Assembly: GCA_030704615.1 (NCBI GenBank)
Contig: CM060733.1
Coordinates: forward strand, 6,326,001 to 6,386,000
Direction: 5' to 3'
DNA from: Takakia lepidozioides
Taxonomy: Eukaryota > Streptophyta > Takakiopsida > Takakiales > Takakiaceae
DNA length: 60,000 nt
The notes under the pieces were generated by a model, which was given only the letters and a program-made list of their open reading frames with translations, searched no databases and was not told the DNA's origin. A program made the translations under genes and the position numbers. Of this stretch, positions 20,421 through 33,397 are shown piece after piece; position 1 is the first letter of the stretch, and each line of letters starts with the position of its first letter.

Positions 20421-21390
20421 TCCTTCACAGGGCAATTTGCGTTTCTATGTCCTACGGTTTGTTTATGGTTTTACGTTAATAGCCTTCCAAGTCTTTGTTT
20501 ATTTCCTAATTAGTGTTCCTATCGGCCTAAATTCCCGAGGCGCCTATAGTCGGGATCCGCTTATAATCCCTTCACAAGGCGTCTACCGAACTTAGGGAGG
20601 AAGATGAGCCTCTCTGCCCACTGCCCCTCCAATTCCCGGGTGTCTCGAGGTCAAGACCACCCCTGGGAAGGGCCAAATCTCTTTAGAATCTCAATACCAC
20701 TCTAAAGGGCATGCAATTCAACCTTAAACCATTTTAGCTAATTTCTAGCTTATAAAAATGGATTGATGTATGATATTACAAAACTGGAAGATGGGTTCAA
20801 AAGTGGGGCGAGATGTAGCTCCGCATGTTGCAGTGAGGGGAGAGAAGCAACGGTAACTCAAGCTCGTCGAGCGACCAGCAATTTGCGAGACAAAGCCACT
20901 TTCCATCCTGTCTAACCGTCACTGTCTTCGCTGTCTCTTCTACTTGCAATCCTTTACTCAGGCTCATCAAAGAAAGAAGCCCTCTGATGAACGGAGCTCC
21001 AGAATTTTTCAACTACAAATCAATCTTCATCAAGCTTATCTAAACACAAACATGTATCCATCTACCTTCATCCTGGTGCCTTTATCGAGAAAATCTTTCG
21101 CTTCAATGCGCCCCCATTCTCACAGTGCCGATATTTAGGCCTGACTGGAGCTTTCATTCATTAAAGGCGGAGGAGACAGTCAGCCGCCTTTTACTACTCT
21201 CTTCCTTCCACCACCTTTTGTCTGTACCAAGGGTGCCTCTCCCCAAGCCTCTCTCCAGATCGTGTTCTAGACTAAGCCGCATCTTCCTCTATCGATTAAG
21301 CGAACCTCTCTTTATCAGTCGAAGATGGGTCCTAATTTTCTGTTCAAGGGTGCGCGCAACAATCCTAGGAGCTGAATCAATCGCTCAAGC
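20421..21390. other. No gene seen
   Basis: Non-coding. The stretch 20590-20760 shares blocks such as AAGATGAGCCTC, GTCAAGACCACCCCTGG and GGGCCAAATC with the 317-bp LTR. It may be an old LTR of a related family. The similarity is patchy. Confidence 0.35.
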
Positions 21391-23625
21391 ATGCATGCGC
21401 CCCCACCTGCCAGACATTTGAGGCAATCGGGTGATGCCTTCTTCCTGGCCCACCAGGCTCAAGCAACAGGTCGAATGGACAACGTCCGTGCCTTAGCCGT
21501 TGGTGCGGTATCTTCAGGTCCAATGGACAACGACAATGTCAATGCCTTGGCCACTGTTGCAGTGTCTTCAGCTGACCGATCGGTCCCCCCACCTCACACT
21601 GCCTCAAGTATGCCCATCGAGCCAGAGGAAGTATTGTCTGAGGATGGCGATATGGAAGAATCGCAGGCAGAAATGGAAGAAGCGGCGCTCTCGATAGCCA
21701 TTGATTTTGATTCCCTTTGTGACAAGGTCTCTGGATGCCAGGAACGAGGTATTCTCTTGCATTTTCCAGGGAAGAAGCAGAACAGAACAGAAGTAAGGGA
21801 CTGGGTGACCTCGCACCTTGGAGGATCGAGTGATCTGCAACCTCCCAAACATTGGGAACTCCTTTGGTTACTACCTGGGTTGTCTGGCTGTTTTTGACCC
21901 TGAGATGTGTCTGGACAACTTGAGAAAAGAACAAGCATGGAAAGGAGTCACAATTTCTTCCAAAATGAAGGAGAATGGATTGCCCAAAATTGTGAATATG
22001 ATGCCCAATGAGGGCAAAATCCCAAGTTACATCAGGCTGCCCATAGACAACAAGGGAAACTTCTTCTCAGTCAAACTAATGGAAGACTTGCCTGGTACAG
22101 GTTGTTTCAACTGTGGAAAGCAGGGTCATATGAAAGCAGACTGTCCAACTGGAAAGAGAAAACGCCACTCTCCAGTCCAATTGGCCTCTACTTCACGTCT
22201 GGCAACCTCTGCTCCGCTGATTGAAACCTCTCACATGACTCAAATAACACCAGCAAGCGGCATCTACACCAATGGGTCCAAAGCGCCTCTGGGGAACGCG
22301 TCTTCTAAGGAGAAAGTCACCTCAACTCAAGCTATGCAAGCATCTATGGGGAATGCCTCTTCTAAAGAGAAAGTAACCTCAACTCAGTCAAGGCCTAGTC
22401 TGGATCAGGTAGCTGCTTTAAAACAAACTACATCTGGTATCTATGGTGATTGCCCTGGCTGGCCCCTATATGGGATTCCATCATCATCATCAGCACCAAC
22501 TGCCAAAAAACACCGCAGACCAAATGACCCAATGGAGCTGGAAAATGACATCTCCAGATCTGTAGTAAACACCAGGTCCCCCCTCCAGTATATCCATGGC
22601 GGTGAGGAGATGTCAGCTGGCATTCTGTGGTCACCAATACTGGAGTTTCAGCGGAATTCAGTGATCATGGAGGCCCCACCAGATCAATCATCCCCACAAC
22701 ATGGGCCAATTGTCACATCCACAACAGTTCTTGTTGATCCTGAAGATACCCCAGCATCACCCGCAATGTCACATCCAAATCACGAAACCACTGGGCTCCC
22801 CTCCAACTCCAAGGCCCCTATGAGATCAATTGACTTTCAAAATCCAGATGCAAACATAGGAATTGCACTTAACCCTATAATTGCTAATATATGCCTGAGG
22901 TTGCGGACCTTCCCCACACTCTCTCTCCGTGGATGCACTCAGCTGGTCTCTTCAAAGGAACCCCAAGCCACTTGCATTACCCCGCTGATATTCTGCAACA
23001 AGGATGTACCGAGAATTCTGATCACATCCCCTGACAGGGAGGGGATGGAATCTCTGTGGATCACAACAATGGACATTCAAAAATTCGTCATCAAAGAGCC
23101 TATAGATGATAGCCCTATCCCTACTCTCAGAAGAAAAATTGAGGAATACTTTCACATACATCTCCCACAGTTTTCACTTTCAAGCTCAGTTCCAATCTCT
23201 TGGGCTTCCTACATTGAGGCATACCCTGGCCTAAGTGACGGCCCCTCCACACAGGTTCTGGCCCTCATAAATGAGGAACACCTATGCTCTAATCTGCCCC
23301 CCCTCTGCAACATCTGGGTCCATGAGAAGAGCAGTTCGGATCCCTGGTGCACACAATAGGCTCAGTTTCGAACAAAGGATATGCTTCACAATGGTTTTGC
23401 AATGCTCTCTGCTTTGCTAGAGGTGGAGGCAGGCATGCAATCCACCAGGCAGGGAATCACGGCCAGTCTCTCAGAGGACTCGGTGGAATCGGCCCAAGAA
23501 CCCCTGATGGTGGTCAAATCAAGGGGGAGGCAGGAAGCTGCCAAGGGAAAGGCTAGGCTCAATCACACATCACCTATCCTCAAGTTGCCTTTTCTCCCAG
23601 CACAACCAGCCAACATGGAGGCTTA
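21391..23625 (+). pseudogene. LINE ORF1 with CCHC zinc knuckle
   Basis: RNA-binding protein of the element. The N-terminal part (21391-21890) and the main part (21818-23359) are in different frames, so a frameshift lies near 21850. The main frame contains GNSFGYYLGCLAVF and an RNA-binding core like that of plant LINE ORF1 proteins. A CCHC knuckle follows, CFNCGKQGHMKADC (about 22105-22146), then a long Ser/Pro-rich tail with two near-identical units (GNASSKEKVTSTQ twice). Downstream frames 23381-23625 and 23686-24123 are open and may be further parts of the same decayed ORF. Confidence 0.7.
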
Positions 23626-24111
23626 GGTACTCCCCAATCCACTCATTGTATTCATTTTTTCTAGGAAAGCTACAGATTTGCAGAGATGCGTGGTGCTATG
23701 CAGGAAGCTTGTCAACCAAAAGGGGAAGAAAACCAAAACCCTGCCATCACTCTGGTGGAGTCCCCAAACTATGCACTTAGCTCCAAATCTGAACCAAGCA
23801 ACTCAGCCACTGTCAAACCTCAGACAAAAACACTAGTAGCCTCCATTGGCCTAGTTGCAGAGCCAACCCCCAGTCTGGCTCCAGCAGAATTTTCTATGGC
23901 CTGCACAAAACAATTCAAACCTATACCTGAATCTTCCACCCATACCCTGGCAAGGGTGTTATTCATCCAGCTCCTGTCGCCCCATCGAAAGCTCCCAAAA
24001 AACCTAGTATGGGAATGTTCCTTACTTCCTTCGGACAGGAGAGCAAGATTCTCATTCTCTACCTCAAGGCCATCAAATAAGAGCCCAACTCTTGGCCCAT
24101 CCTTCCCCTTA

Positions 24112-24700
24112 AATGCTGGTTAAAATCCACTCTTGGAATATCATAGGGATTGGATCTACTTAGTCCTCCCTCAAAAAGGCGAGACTTAAAACCTGGCTTT
24201 CCCCGTTGTTAAATCAAGAAACTATTATCTTGTTACAAGAACATAAACTTGACTTGGCCAAAATCTCATCTTTGGGGGATCAACTCTGGCCCGCAGCCCA
24301 TAGCTTTTGGAAACCAACCATAGAAGGATCAAGAGGAGGAACAACGATCCTTCTTTCACCCTAAATAGCTACCCTGATTCAAAAAGAAGAGATGTGGTTC
24401 CAAGGCAGAGCTCAATTCATCTCAATCATCCTTCCCAATGCCGCGGGAACAATAGGCATTGTCAATTTGTATGCCCCTAACTCATCATCCGAGAGGGAGG
24501 CTTTCTGGGAAAACCTACACACAAAAATGGAGTCCGAGCTCTCTGTTGAGCAATGGTTACTGATGGGTGACCTCAACATGGTAGAGTGTGTACAAGACAG
24601 GCTGGGGGCTGCTGCCCAGGGTCTGGGTGATGGTGAGGCCACATCATGGCAACAAATTAGAAACAACTTCTCTCTGTCTGAACCGTCCAAAGCCATTGTG
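24112..24700 (+). pseudogene. LINE ORF2 endonuclease (partial)
   Basis: Starts MLVKIHSWNIIGIGS, the typical opening of an apurinic-type endonuclease (SWNxxG). It continues with TIILLQEHKLD (catalytic Glu region), GGTTILLS, IGIVNLYAPNSSSER and WLLMGDLNMVE (GDLN, with metal-binding Asp and Asn). Stop codons occur at about 24160 and 24362. The frame ends at the 24700 junction, before any RT motif. Confidence 0.85.
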
Positions 24701-24740
24701 TTGACGCAAGGTGGTTGTAGAGCTCTCAGATCGAAGCTCA

Positions 24741-25252
24741 ACAAACAGAAAAAGCAAATGGAAAAAGAGATTGTAACCTCTGGTTTCTTCTTGGCACTTG
24801 ATGATGCATCGGGAGCATTCATCTTTTCCATGGGGTCTGGAGGCAGCAAGCTGCCAAGCAGATACGGGAGGTGGGAATGAACATAACAGGCACACAAATC
24901 AACCTCGCGTCAACCCAAGGTTGATTTCCGGATCATGTCCACTTAGGTTGGCGGTCTTGCTACTTTCCAAGGATGTTCAGTATAAGTAGGCCACATTGGA
25001 ACATTTCAGTGAGTGCAACATCTGCACTCGTTTCATGCCCAAAACATACACTTTGGAGGTCGACATCAACCTTGCGTTGACGCAAGGTTGATGTCGACCT
25101 TTCTATTTAGCATGGAACGGACAAAAAAAGAAAAGGCAAAAGGGTGTTGATAGCCACCTCCGGTTTCTTCTTTGCACTTGATGATGGTCCAGAGGCATTC
25201 AACTTCTCCATGAGGTCTGGAGGCAGCATGCTTCCAAGCAGGTCCCGGTGGT
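24741..25252. repeat. Diverged ~130-bp direct repeat around palindromes
   Basis: 24741-24868 and 25121-25252 match in blocks: GGTTTCTTCTT, GCACTTGATGATG, TCCATG, GGTCTGGAGGCAGCA, CCAAGCAG. The palindromes at 24896-24927 and 25057-25100 lie between the two copies. This may be a subterminal repeat of the MULE downstream. Confidence 0.7.
24896..25100. repeat. Palindromic repeats, cluster 3
   Basis: The copy at 24896-24927 has one internal mismatch. The copy at 25057-25100 has perfect 20-bp arms (AGGTCGACATCAACCTTGCG and its inverse) around a TTGA loop, and is the longest perfect hairpin I found in the window. Confidence 0.9.
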
Positions 25253-25269
25253 GCGAAACAGCGGCAGAC

Positions 25270-26105
25270 GACAGCGTTCCTGCGTCCATCTTTCCTCCCT
25301 ACTCTCTCAAGACCTGGTTCTCCACTCGCAGTGCTTCCTCCCGAGCTCAGCTGACTTCCTCATCCTCCCCCCCCTCTATTGATGTGAAATAAAGTGTTCT
25401 TCGACGCTTTCTTCTCCCTCGGGTTGGGGTAACCGTCTCTGTAGAATCCAGGGTTGCAAGGAGAATAAGGAGAAGAAGGAAAAAAAGGCACTACGGGAGG
25501 TTCACCGCAAGGCCATCCACGCCAAGATGATCGCTCGAAACGACCTATGTGCCACATGCTCATTCCACATGCATGACGAACACATGTCCATCATTTGTTT
25601 CACATCCACTAAAATTCGTTCGGGTCCACCTCTCATCCGCAAAAGTTCATTATTGGGTATCCGCTTTTGGGATGTTTCAAAGGAATGTGCAGTTGGTACA
25701 GTTGTACAGTGGTGCAAGTGCCGTTAACATTGAATGGAAATGGGCACCTCATCTGGCCTCTTTGACATGACAGCCAAATGGCGGCTCTGTCAGTCAAACT
25801 TGCAGAATTCGTTGTCCAATGCACTGGTGGGGCACCTGTGAAAAAACAGTTGGATTCTATAATTAGGGCTGACATTATCCACACCGCATTTGGGCACTCT
25901 GTGACCATTCACTTGGTTCGCATGGGGACACATTTCTTTGGTGCCGAACCATGTTGGGAGACCTGCATGCGAAAGCGACACCTGCAATTGTGTGTAATGA
26001 CGTCTTCTATACAGCCCAAAAACTCCACTCTAGTACAACCTGCAATTAGAAGCAACATTGGACTGTGAACTGTGTGCTTTGAAGCAACATTGACAGTGGC
26101 CTCCC
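25270..26105. other. No gene recognised upstream of the MULE ORF
   Basis: Short open frames only (for example 25527-25727 and 25778-26068). This is plausibly the 5' region of the transposase gene. A purine-rich stretch lies at 25450-25500. Confidence 0.4.
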
Positions 26106-26110
26106 AGGCC

Positions 26111-29100
26111 ATGGACTCCCTTGACGCGGACTTCTTCAGTGAGGACCACCCTGTGCCATTTTCTTACGAGGTGGAAGATGACGGTTTTGCGGTGGTGCAT
26201 GAACACGTGCTCGCAACTCAGTTTCGGCTGGAAAATGGAACTCTATTCCTTGAGAGGGCAGTGTACGATGCCAATGGAAAACTGCTCAAGTACGCGTTCC
26301 AGAAACCTTCGCATACTGTACCAACCACACAATGGAGAGTGAATCCAGGCAGATATAGGGTGCTCAGTGCTCCTCGGAGATAGTCTGCAGGATCGTTCCT
26401 TACTCCTGGCACGACAGCATCAGTGGCCCAGGAGAAAACACCCGTGGTTGTCAAGAAGGAGTCAAGTACTGTTAACACTGTAGTTGAGCTTTCGGACTCA
26501 TCCTCCAATGACGCCTGTGAAATACCGCTCGTGGATCAGCCATGTCCAGATCAGGAAGCAGATGTGGAGGAGATCACCAGTGTCATTCCTAAACTGAAAG
26601 CCATGGGTGGGATGGCAGGATTCAAGAGTGAGTTGAGGGGGATTGACAGGAGCACTTTCAATGTTCAGAGGGTGGCATTCTTGCCGGAATCTTTTGATGG
26701 TAATATTGTTTTCGAGCTGCCTCCTCTGGGTCGCATGGGGGGCATTTCCAGTCTCATGGAAGGAATGGACAAAAAGCACGATGGGCACCCTTGGTGCCGC
26801 ACAAAAACCTCCAATATTCACAACCATGACAACCTCATATTCAGGCGAACAGTCTATAATGGGCATCTGAAATGTGAGAACATGAAATGCAGACACTTCG
26901 CACTGTCAGGTGTGCAAAACCAAAGCGAATGGGATGGTGTCACTGAGAATCCATTCAAGCCTGGGGTGACACCACCATACATTAACACTTTTGTGTGCAA
27001 GTTTTGTAGGCTACCACCTTGCTGCCTTGCATTGTGTGGTACCATAATGTACTATGTGGTGCATCGATTCAAAACCCTGACCAGAGCTTGTGTCCATTTC
27101 GGTTTTTACAACCACCCTGTGTCCAAGAGGGATTACAAGGAGAACGTTGAGACAGTCTCGCGTATGATAAGGCAAGAGTTGGATACCAATCCAACTGGAA
27201 CCACATCTGCAATTGCCATGGGGGCGAGCAAGTCCTTTATGGAAAGCCGTATTCTGTGTGCATCGGATTCGGTTGGAGGAAAACTGGAGGGACCAGCTTT
27301 GGCCATTGTTATGGACCATTTCTCGACTTTGACTTCTCCAAACATTAGGAATCAGGTGAACGCTTTAAGAATGGGCTTTGGGAGCCGAGGTTATATGGAC
27401 AATATTATGGATTTGAAGAAAAGGAGCATGTACGACTACATCCCTGCATCCAAGACAACGTTTTTCCGGGACAAGGAGCCATGACAGTATTCCTGTTCAA
27501 AATGTCCACAAAAGGTGAGGGCAGCGGAGTCATTCTGGTTAAACGTATGCAAAAGGGTGGCAATCTTGGCAACTGCTTCCTTATGTTCGATCACGTCAAG
27601 AGGGTTAAAGACTGGACCACAATGGCATGTCATGTTTACGACCCTGTGTACCAACGTGTCATGACAATTGCAGTGTGTGACATGCAGTCAGAGGACACAG
27701 ATTCACAACAACTCATGTGGGAAGCTCTCATTCGTGTTATGGCCTCCAATGGTCTCCCATCTCCCAATTTTGTTGGTTTCATGGCCGATAGTGCTCAAGC
27801 TAACTTCAACGCTGTCCGCATTGTGTTCGGGACGAGAGATCCAAAAGTGCCAATGCCTGGAAGAGAACGTACGTGTCTTTTCCATTGGACACAATCCATG
27901 GACAAACACACAAAGGCAGACATCAAGCCCGATATGCAGAGTATGCATCGTCAACTATGCAAACAGTACAAAGACGCTAAAACTATGGGGGAAGCGAATA
28001 CATTGTTCCAGACAATTCGTGCCTGGTGGTACTCATCTGGAGCGGCATCGGAGGACAGCATGAGGGCACTGGAAGACTGGTTCGCATTTTGGCACTTCCG
28101 TTACCGACAGTGGGGAGTGGCCATGACAACGGTGAGCGGTTTGCATTCACCTTCCTTTGGGTGCTTCAGATATATCTTTCAGGGTCCCCATCCTAATATC
28201 GGCTTTGTGTTTTTTTGCCTTGCAGCATATGTCCAGCGTGGGCAGTGAGCATATGTGCAGATGGCACCCCTCGCGTGGGAAGAGTTCCCCATCTGGAAGG
28301 CGAAGAGAGATTCGGGTCTTGCAAATGGAAATTGGACACCCCTCCCGGATCGGATGCAGATTCCCATAGGGCGGACAGGGTCAACTTCTCCACGCCACGT
28401 GTTCCATTGGATCAGAGATGGAATTGTGGAACATCCACAGGTGAGGCCCATTCAGCCCCAGACCGGACCCCTGCATCAAGCACTGTCACTGCAATGGTTG
28501 AAGACCAGAACGTGGTGCCGCATGTAATGGAGTCCATGTGCTTGGACGAGGTTTGGCATATAGAACGCATAAGTGCTGGATCGCGTGTAAAATGCGCGGC
28601 GATCAGGGCCACCAATCATTGAAAAATGTACATCATTAATATCCAGAGGGAAAGAACGCACTGCAACTCCTACATTCACTGGTTTGTTTCTCCCTTATGG
28701 ACAAGGAGAGACAAAGAACCACAAGTTCTGGTTCTGCGCTGACGATTGCGGTAGATGTGTGCGTGGGACAGTGAGGCCCTCCGTGGTGAGGAAGCCTACT
28801 CCACCAACCGTGCGGCCTGTGAAGATGGGCACATGTCTCATTCACCAAGAGATCGCAATGCTGGAAGAGGCGGGTTTCTCCCTAGCCAGACATTCCATTG
28901 CACGTGGAGGTGCTTCAAGTGCAAGCGGTTCACGGGTACCTCCGCCTGACACTCACTTGTGGCCAACCAGACGGAATGGGAAACTGGTTCGATGGAGATG
29001 GCGGACATGCCTTCTTGCAATCTAGCAGAGACAGTGCATAATGCCTAGTTGCAGCAATCCGGCAAAAAGGGAAGAGATTTGTAGGTGGCCACGGCCGATG

Positions 29101-29592
29101 ACCTTATCCGTGCTCTTCAGCAGCAAACCAGATATAGGTCATTCTTGAGGGGTGGCCTTGGTGGCAAAGGCCCGGACAGGAGCGAGTTGATGTTGCGGGC
29201 AGCCAGAAGATCGGGGGATCCCAGCTCCAACTGCAGAACACTATGGCAAAATCGAGTCCGCGAGAATGCTTCACGCTCGTGTTGCGGGAACAATGGAAGT
29301 GCCTGATCCAGGGTATGGTCGGGTCTTCACCATGATCTCATCCGCATCTGTGCTGCAGGACAAGACGTACGACATCATTGTTTCCAATTTTCCCAATTGT
29401 ACCTGTCCTGATTTTGTTGGTATGCTTTCAAGTAGTTTGGGAAAGAGAGGGAAGTTCATACCGTGCAAACACCTTTACTTCGTCTTCTGGAGAAGGATGG
29501 TTTGTGATCCAAAACGCGACTTCTTCATTCACCAAGCCACTATGAGTTTCAACAAAGTCAACACACTTCTACAGCGGGATACAAGCCTATAG
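26111..29592 (+). pseudogene. MULE-type transposase with SWIM finger (decayed)
   Basis: Cut-and-paste transposase of the Mutator-like superfamily. From ATG 26111 (MDSLDADFF) the frame runs through an in-frame TAG at 26381. It continues to a Cys/His-rich N-terminal DNA-binding region (HPWCRTKTSNIHNH, LKCENMKCRHFA, FVCKFCRLPPCC). A +1 shift lies just before 27481. The DDE-type core follows: RVMTIAVCDMQSED, NFVGFMADSAQANFNAV and the TCLFHWTQSMDKH C/H motif. An intron probably spans 28132-28225. The middle (28226-29080) is scrambled between frames. The last part ends in a SWIM zinc finger: CTCPDF followed by IPCKHLYFVFW (C-x-C...C-x-H), closing at TAG 29592. Palindrome clusters lie on both sides. 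The family assignment is good; this copy is not functional. Confidence 0.72.
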
Positions 29593-29790
29593 ACAGCATG
29601 CACTTGACATGAAGAAATTTGTGTTTTCCTTGACTACAACTTGTAATGGAATGACTGTTCAAGTCCAGTGTCTCTCAATGTATGTCGTCTAACATCTTCG
29701 CTATGCGTGGGTCAACGCATTTGTCGCATTGGTTTGTCATTCTCTTTTCATTAGCAAACACAAAAAACTACCTTCAGATAGACAGATGAT

Positions 29791-30043
29791 CAAATCAACC
29801 TCGTGTTAACATGAGGTTCACTTGAAGTTCTCCAAATCCACCTTGTGTCAACACAAGGTTGATTTTAGTTCTAAGAAAACAACATCATGTAAATACAAGG
29901 TTGATTTGGAGGTTGATTTGAAGTTCTCCAAAACAACCTCGTGTTGACACGATGTTGATTTTTGTTCCAGGAAAACAACCTCGTGTTAACACTACGTTCA
30001 TTTCAGTTCTAGGAAATGAAGCTCCTGTTAACAGAAGGTTGAA
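29791..30043. repeat. Palindromic repeats, cluster 4 (about six units)
   Basis: Units start roughly every 40 bp: 29791-29824, 29834-29865, about 29878-29908, 29931-29960, 29972-30000 and 30008-30040. The core varies to CAACCTCGTG-TTAA/TTGA-CACGAGGTTG, with arms decayed to different degrees. They follow the MULE ORF by about 200 bp. Confidence 0.85.
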
Positions 30044-30049
30044 CTCCGG

Positions 30050-33000
30050 GAAAGCCCGAAACCCTTCATCCGTTTCACCTTCATGTGGTGAAATCAGCAG
30101 TTGTAGGCTCCACGGTTATAGGTCCACCTTCTTTGTGGTGACGTGGCATGACATGGACCAGGCTCACGCCACGTCATCATCAACGCCACGTCAGCTACGT
30201 GAGCGTATGCTCACACGCCAGGCTCACGCGGTAGCGTCGTTGTGGAAGATCTATTTCCCAGTCAAGAGTCGTGAGTCACATCCACAGCATGTACAGACAA
30301 ACATGAGTGTTATACAAGAAGACTGCATAAGAGATCTCTACTGGAGAAATACCAGGAACTTGGAGCAAGTGATTAAAATCAACCAATAGCTGAGTGCAAC
30401 TAAGTCGAGGGAAGATGACTTAAGAATGAAGCTGCACAGAGCCAACACAATCAACAGAAAGAGATCAGCGACAGAGGGAAACAAGGCTTGAAACTGCCAA
30501 GAAAACAACCATTTTCACTTTGAACAAGTACAGGAAATGGAGAGCAAAACAAGGATGCCAAGCAGGGCAAGAAAGAGAAGCAGGGCATAACTTATCATCT
30601 TTGAATGGACTGATGATCACGAGAGAGACTTGCACACGGAAAAGCCAAACATAACACAGGCTGATCATGAGGAGAAACCACACTTCCCAATGGATGAAGA
30701 TGGGCAATACAAACTGCAAACAAATGAAGGTGCAACCAATGTACCGAGGAGAGAACCAGTAAACATGAACTGCATTGATACTATGGATGAAGACAACACC
30801 AGGAGCGATGATTCGCAAGACAAAGTGTGTGAAGGGGACTACTATGGTGAAGACAAATTGTGGACGTGCAAGACCAGCTCTGAGGAGCTTATAGCACGCA
30901 GCTGAAAACCCACAAGTGGTGGCACAAGGTTTTCTTCTTTCGTATGGATACCAGTATGGTCAATTGCTACATTCTGCATATTTCGGCCATGAGGAGCTTG
31001 GGCCTGCGAGGTATGTCTCATTTTGACTTTTGTTTGGCCATGGCTCATTCACTCACCCAAGGCACTTGGGCATCATTGGAGACGACCACTGTCTTGGTGC
31101 CATAGATGAGCTCTGATGTGCAGCAAACCTTGCACTCCACCTTTCGGCGATTGTATGTCCAGTGTCGTTCACGGATACATCATTACTGTCTGCAATGCCG
31201 GGACTCATTTCTGTGTCTCGGTGCATGTTGGAGGGAGGCTCATCGTATTCGGGGGCAAAGGTAGCTTGCCTTTCGTCGAATGTTCTTCACTTCTGCCTGG
31301 GATGTAGCGTGCAATATTTGGGGTGCTTTGTGTTATGTTTGTGCTATGGTGGTTGTGATCTTAGAGTGGTTTGGCGGGTGTTGGTTGGCAGGGGTGTTCA
31401 TGTGGAGTGTGGCATGTGTGTGACTACTTTCTGCCTTTGGTGTTTCGATGAGCAGAGGGATTTTCGAGATCTGATGGGTTGTGGTGTATATGGATTCAAG
31501 GGTAATGGGATCTTTGGGTTGATGTGCATGGGTCTTTTGGGGTCATGTGTTTGCTGTTGTGGTTGGGAGTGCATGATCACAGGGGGGTTGTCTTTGCTGG
31601 GTTCTATGGGGTTGCATTGCTGGGATCAGATAGGCTTTTTCTGGTTCTTGATTTTGATGATCACAAGGGGAAAGCATTGCAGGGTTGCAAGGGGTTGCAT
31701 TGATGGGTTGCTATGGGGTTTCTGTTCTTGTTGTTTTGGTTGGGAGTCCATGATGACAGGGCACAGTGCGGAAGGGGTTTCTGGGCTTTGGTTGGGTGGT
31801 TGTAGATTTTTGGGGGTCTCCAGGGGTTTGCTGCTTTGTTGGGGAGTGGGGGTTCTCTGGCTGTTTTGGGGGGGGGTGGGTCTGCACATACGGGGGGGTT
31901 CAAATCCCCCTCAGTTCTGGTTTTGGATGGTAATGACGAGAGGTGAGAGAGAGCTTCAAAGAGGGCGAGAGAGAGAGACCTTGTCATGCTGCAGGGAAGT
32001 GAGGCAGTTGGCCGGGTTGGGTAGTCGCCGTGGTGACGGGCGACTCAGGGGCTCATTTCGGTTTTGCTTTTTGCCCTACGTGGGCCCTGCGTTTTTGCCT
32101 GATGTGGCCCGAACCTAAGTTGCCGGAGAAGTCACCGGACCGGCACCCAAATGCCTGAATTGGCACTGGCCTGAAAATTGCCAGAAGGTCCCATCCACCT
32201 TGCAATTCTGTCTGAATCCCAAATTTTTTTGTGGAGGCCCTTTGTCTTGGGGACAAGCATCTACTGACCGTAGGAATCAGGATTCAAAACAATTTTGCTT
32301 GCCCTTTCACTGCATTGGGGTAAGTAGAGTAAGTGGGATCTGATTTCACCCCCCAAACTCACATACAAAGCAGCCCCCATATTTTTGGCATTTTGGTCTG
32401 AGATTCTGGGAGATGACCTGTTGTTGCCCCTTATCCGGATTCTGGAGGCCATTTCTTCAAGAAAAATTGTAAAATCACCAAACTTGCATGGTCAAAGCAA
32501 TTTTTCCTCTCTCTTTTTGTTCATGGTTTCAACTTGGCCAATTTTCTTTTGTTATAATCTACGAAATGGAACGGTCGAAAGTGCTACAATTTTCTGAGGA
32601 CCTTCATGTAGTAGGTAGGGATGAAATGGAACGGTTCATCCAGCTGGATGTAAGGGGGTAGGAAGTTACAGCTGAGCAATGGAGGGTACGGCTCACTTTT
32701 TGGGAGACCTCCCAAAAGTTAGCTCGCCCTTTAGGGATTAATCCACCACCTCCAGTCGTTTTGTAGCATTTTGCAAGAGCAATCGAAGCAAAAGAAGAAT
32801 CCTCACCGAATTAACTCTTCATGGGGAAGAAACACATTCCTTTCGTTTGTGAGAAGGACTTTGGAAGACGATGTGGTGTGGAGTGAGCATCCTCAGATTG
32901 CTGGATTCTCCCCTAACCCACGGCCTAATTCCCCGAGTGAAAGCGAAAGAGAAGACATGGATATGAATTGGAGGCTCCGCAAAAACATAGACACAAAGAT

Positions 33001-33395
33001 GAAGGCTCAATTGAATTTCGAGCATCTGAGGAGGAAGCGCTGATTCCCCCATATGCCCTCTGGCTTTGCAGCTCTTTCGCGACCCTGAGTAGCTCTAAGT
33101 CTTTCTGCTAAATGTTTAGCAAGCGAAGATGAGTGACGCATAGGACTGTGAGGAGATGACGGACAGGTGCTTTTTGACATGTGCTGGGGAGTGCAGCGGC
33201 AAGCTGCGAGAGCGGAAAGTACACAAGGAACGAGACGTAAAAATAGCAGCAGCGATTCATAGTTCACAGCTATGCGTGATCCTTGAAGCTGGATGATGGT
33301 TTCCCAGGTATAGAGCAGCTGCCGTTGCAATCGTTTCTTGCATCGGGGTTGCAACCACGGACCAAAACACATCTGTCTGCCCCACTCACTGGCGG
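30050..33395. other. No recognisable gene
   Basis: Mixed sequence with short open frames (30630-30905, 32771-33043) that I do not recognise. From 31300 to 31990 the plus strand is strongly G+T-rich and gives a long Cys/Gly/Trp-rich frame (31162-32118) that looks compositional. Confidence 0.45.
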
Positions 33396-33397
33396 TG

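Larger units (their letters stand above)
21391..24700 (+). mobile_element. LINE (non-LTR retrotransposon) lacking RT
   Basis: Contains ORF1 and the start of ORF2 (endonuclease), then stops abruptly at about 24700, where palindrome-family sequence begins. LINEs are normally truncated at the 5' end; this one retains its 5' half and lacks the 3' half, so the break was made after insertion. Confidence 0.8.

Noticed and set aside
31162-32118. 318-codon plus-strand frame rich in Cys, Gly and Trp
   Set aside because: The region is strongly G+T-biased, the composition of the protein follows the base bias, and there are no domain motifs or repeats typical of a secreted Cys-rich protein.
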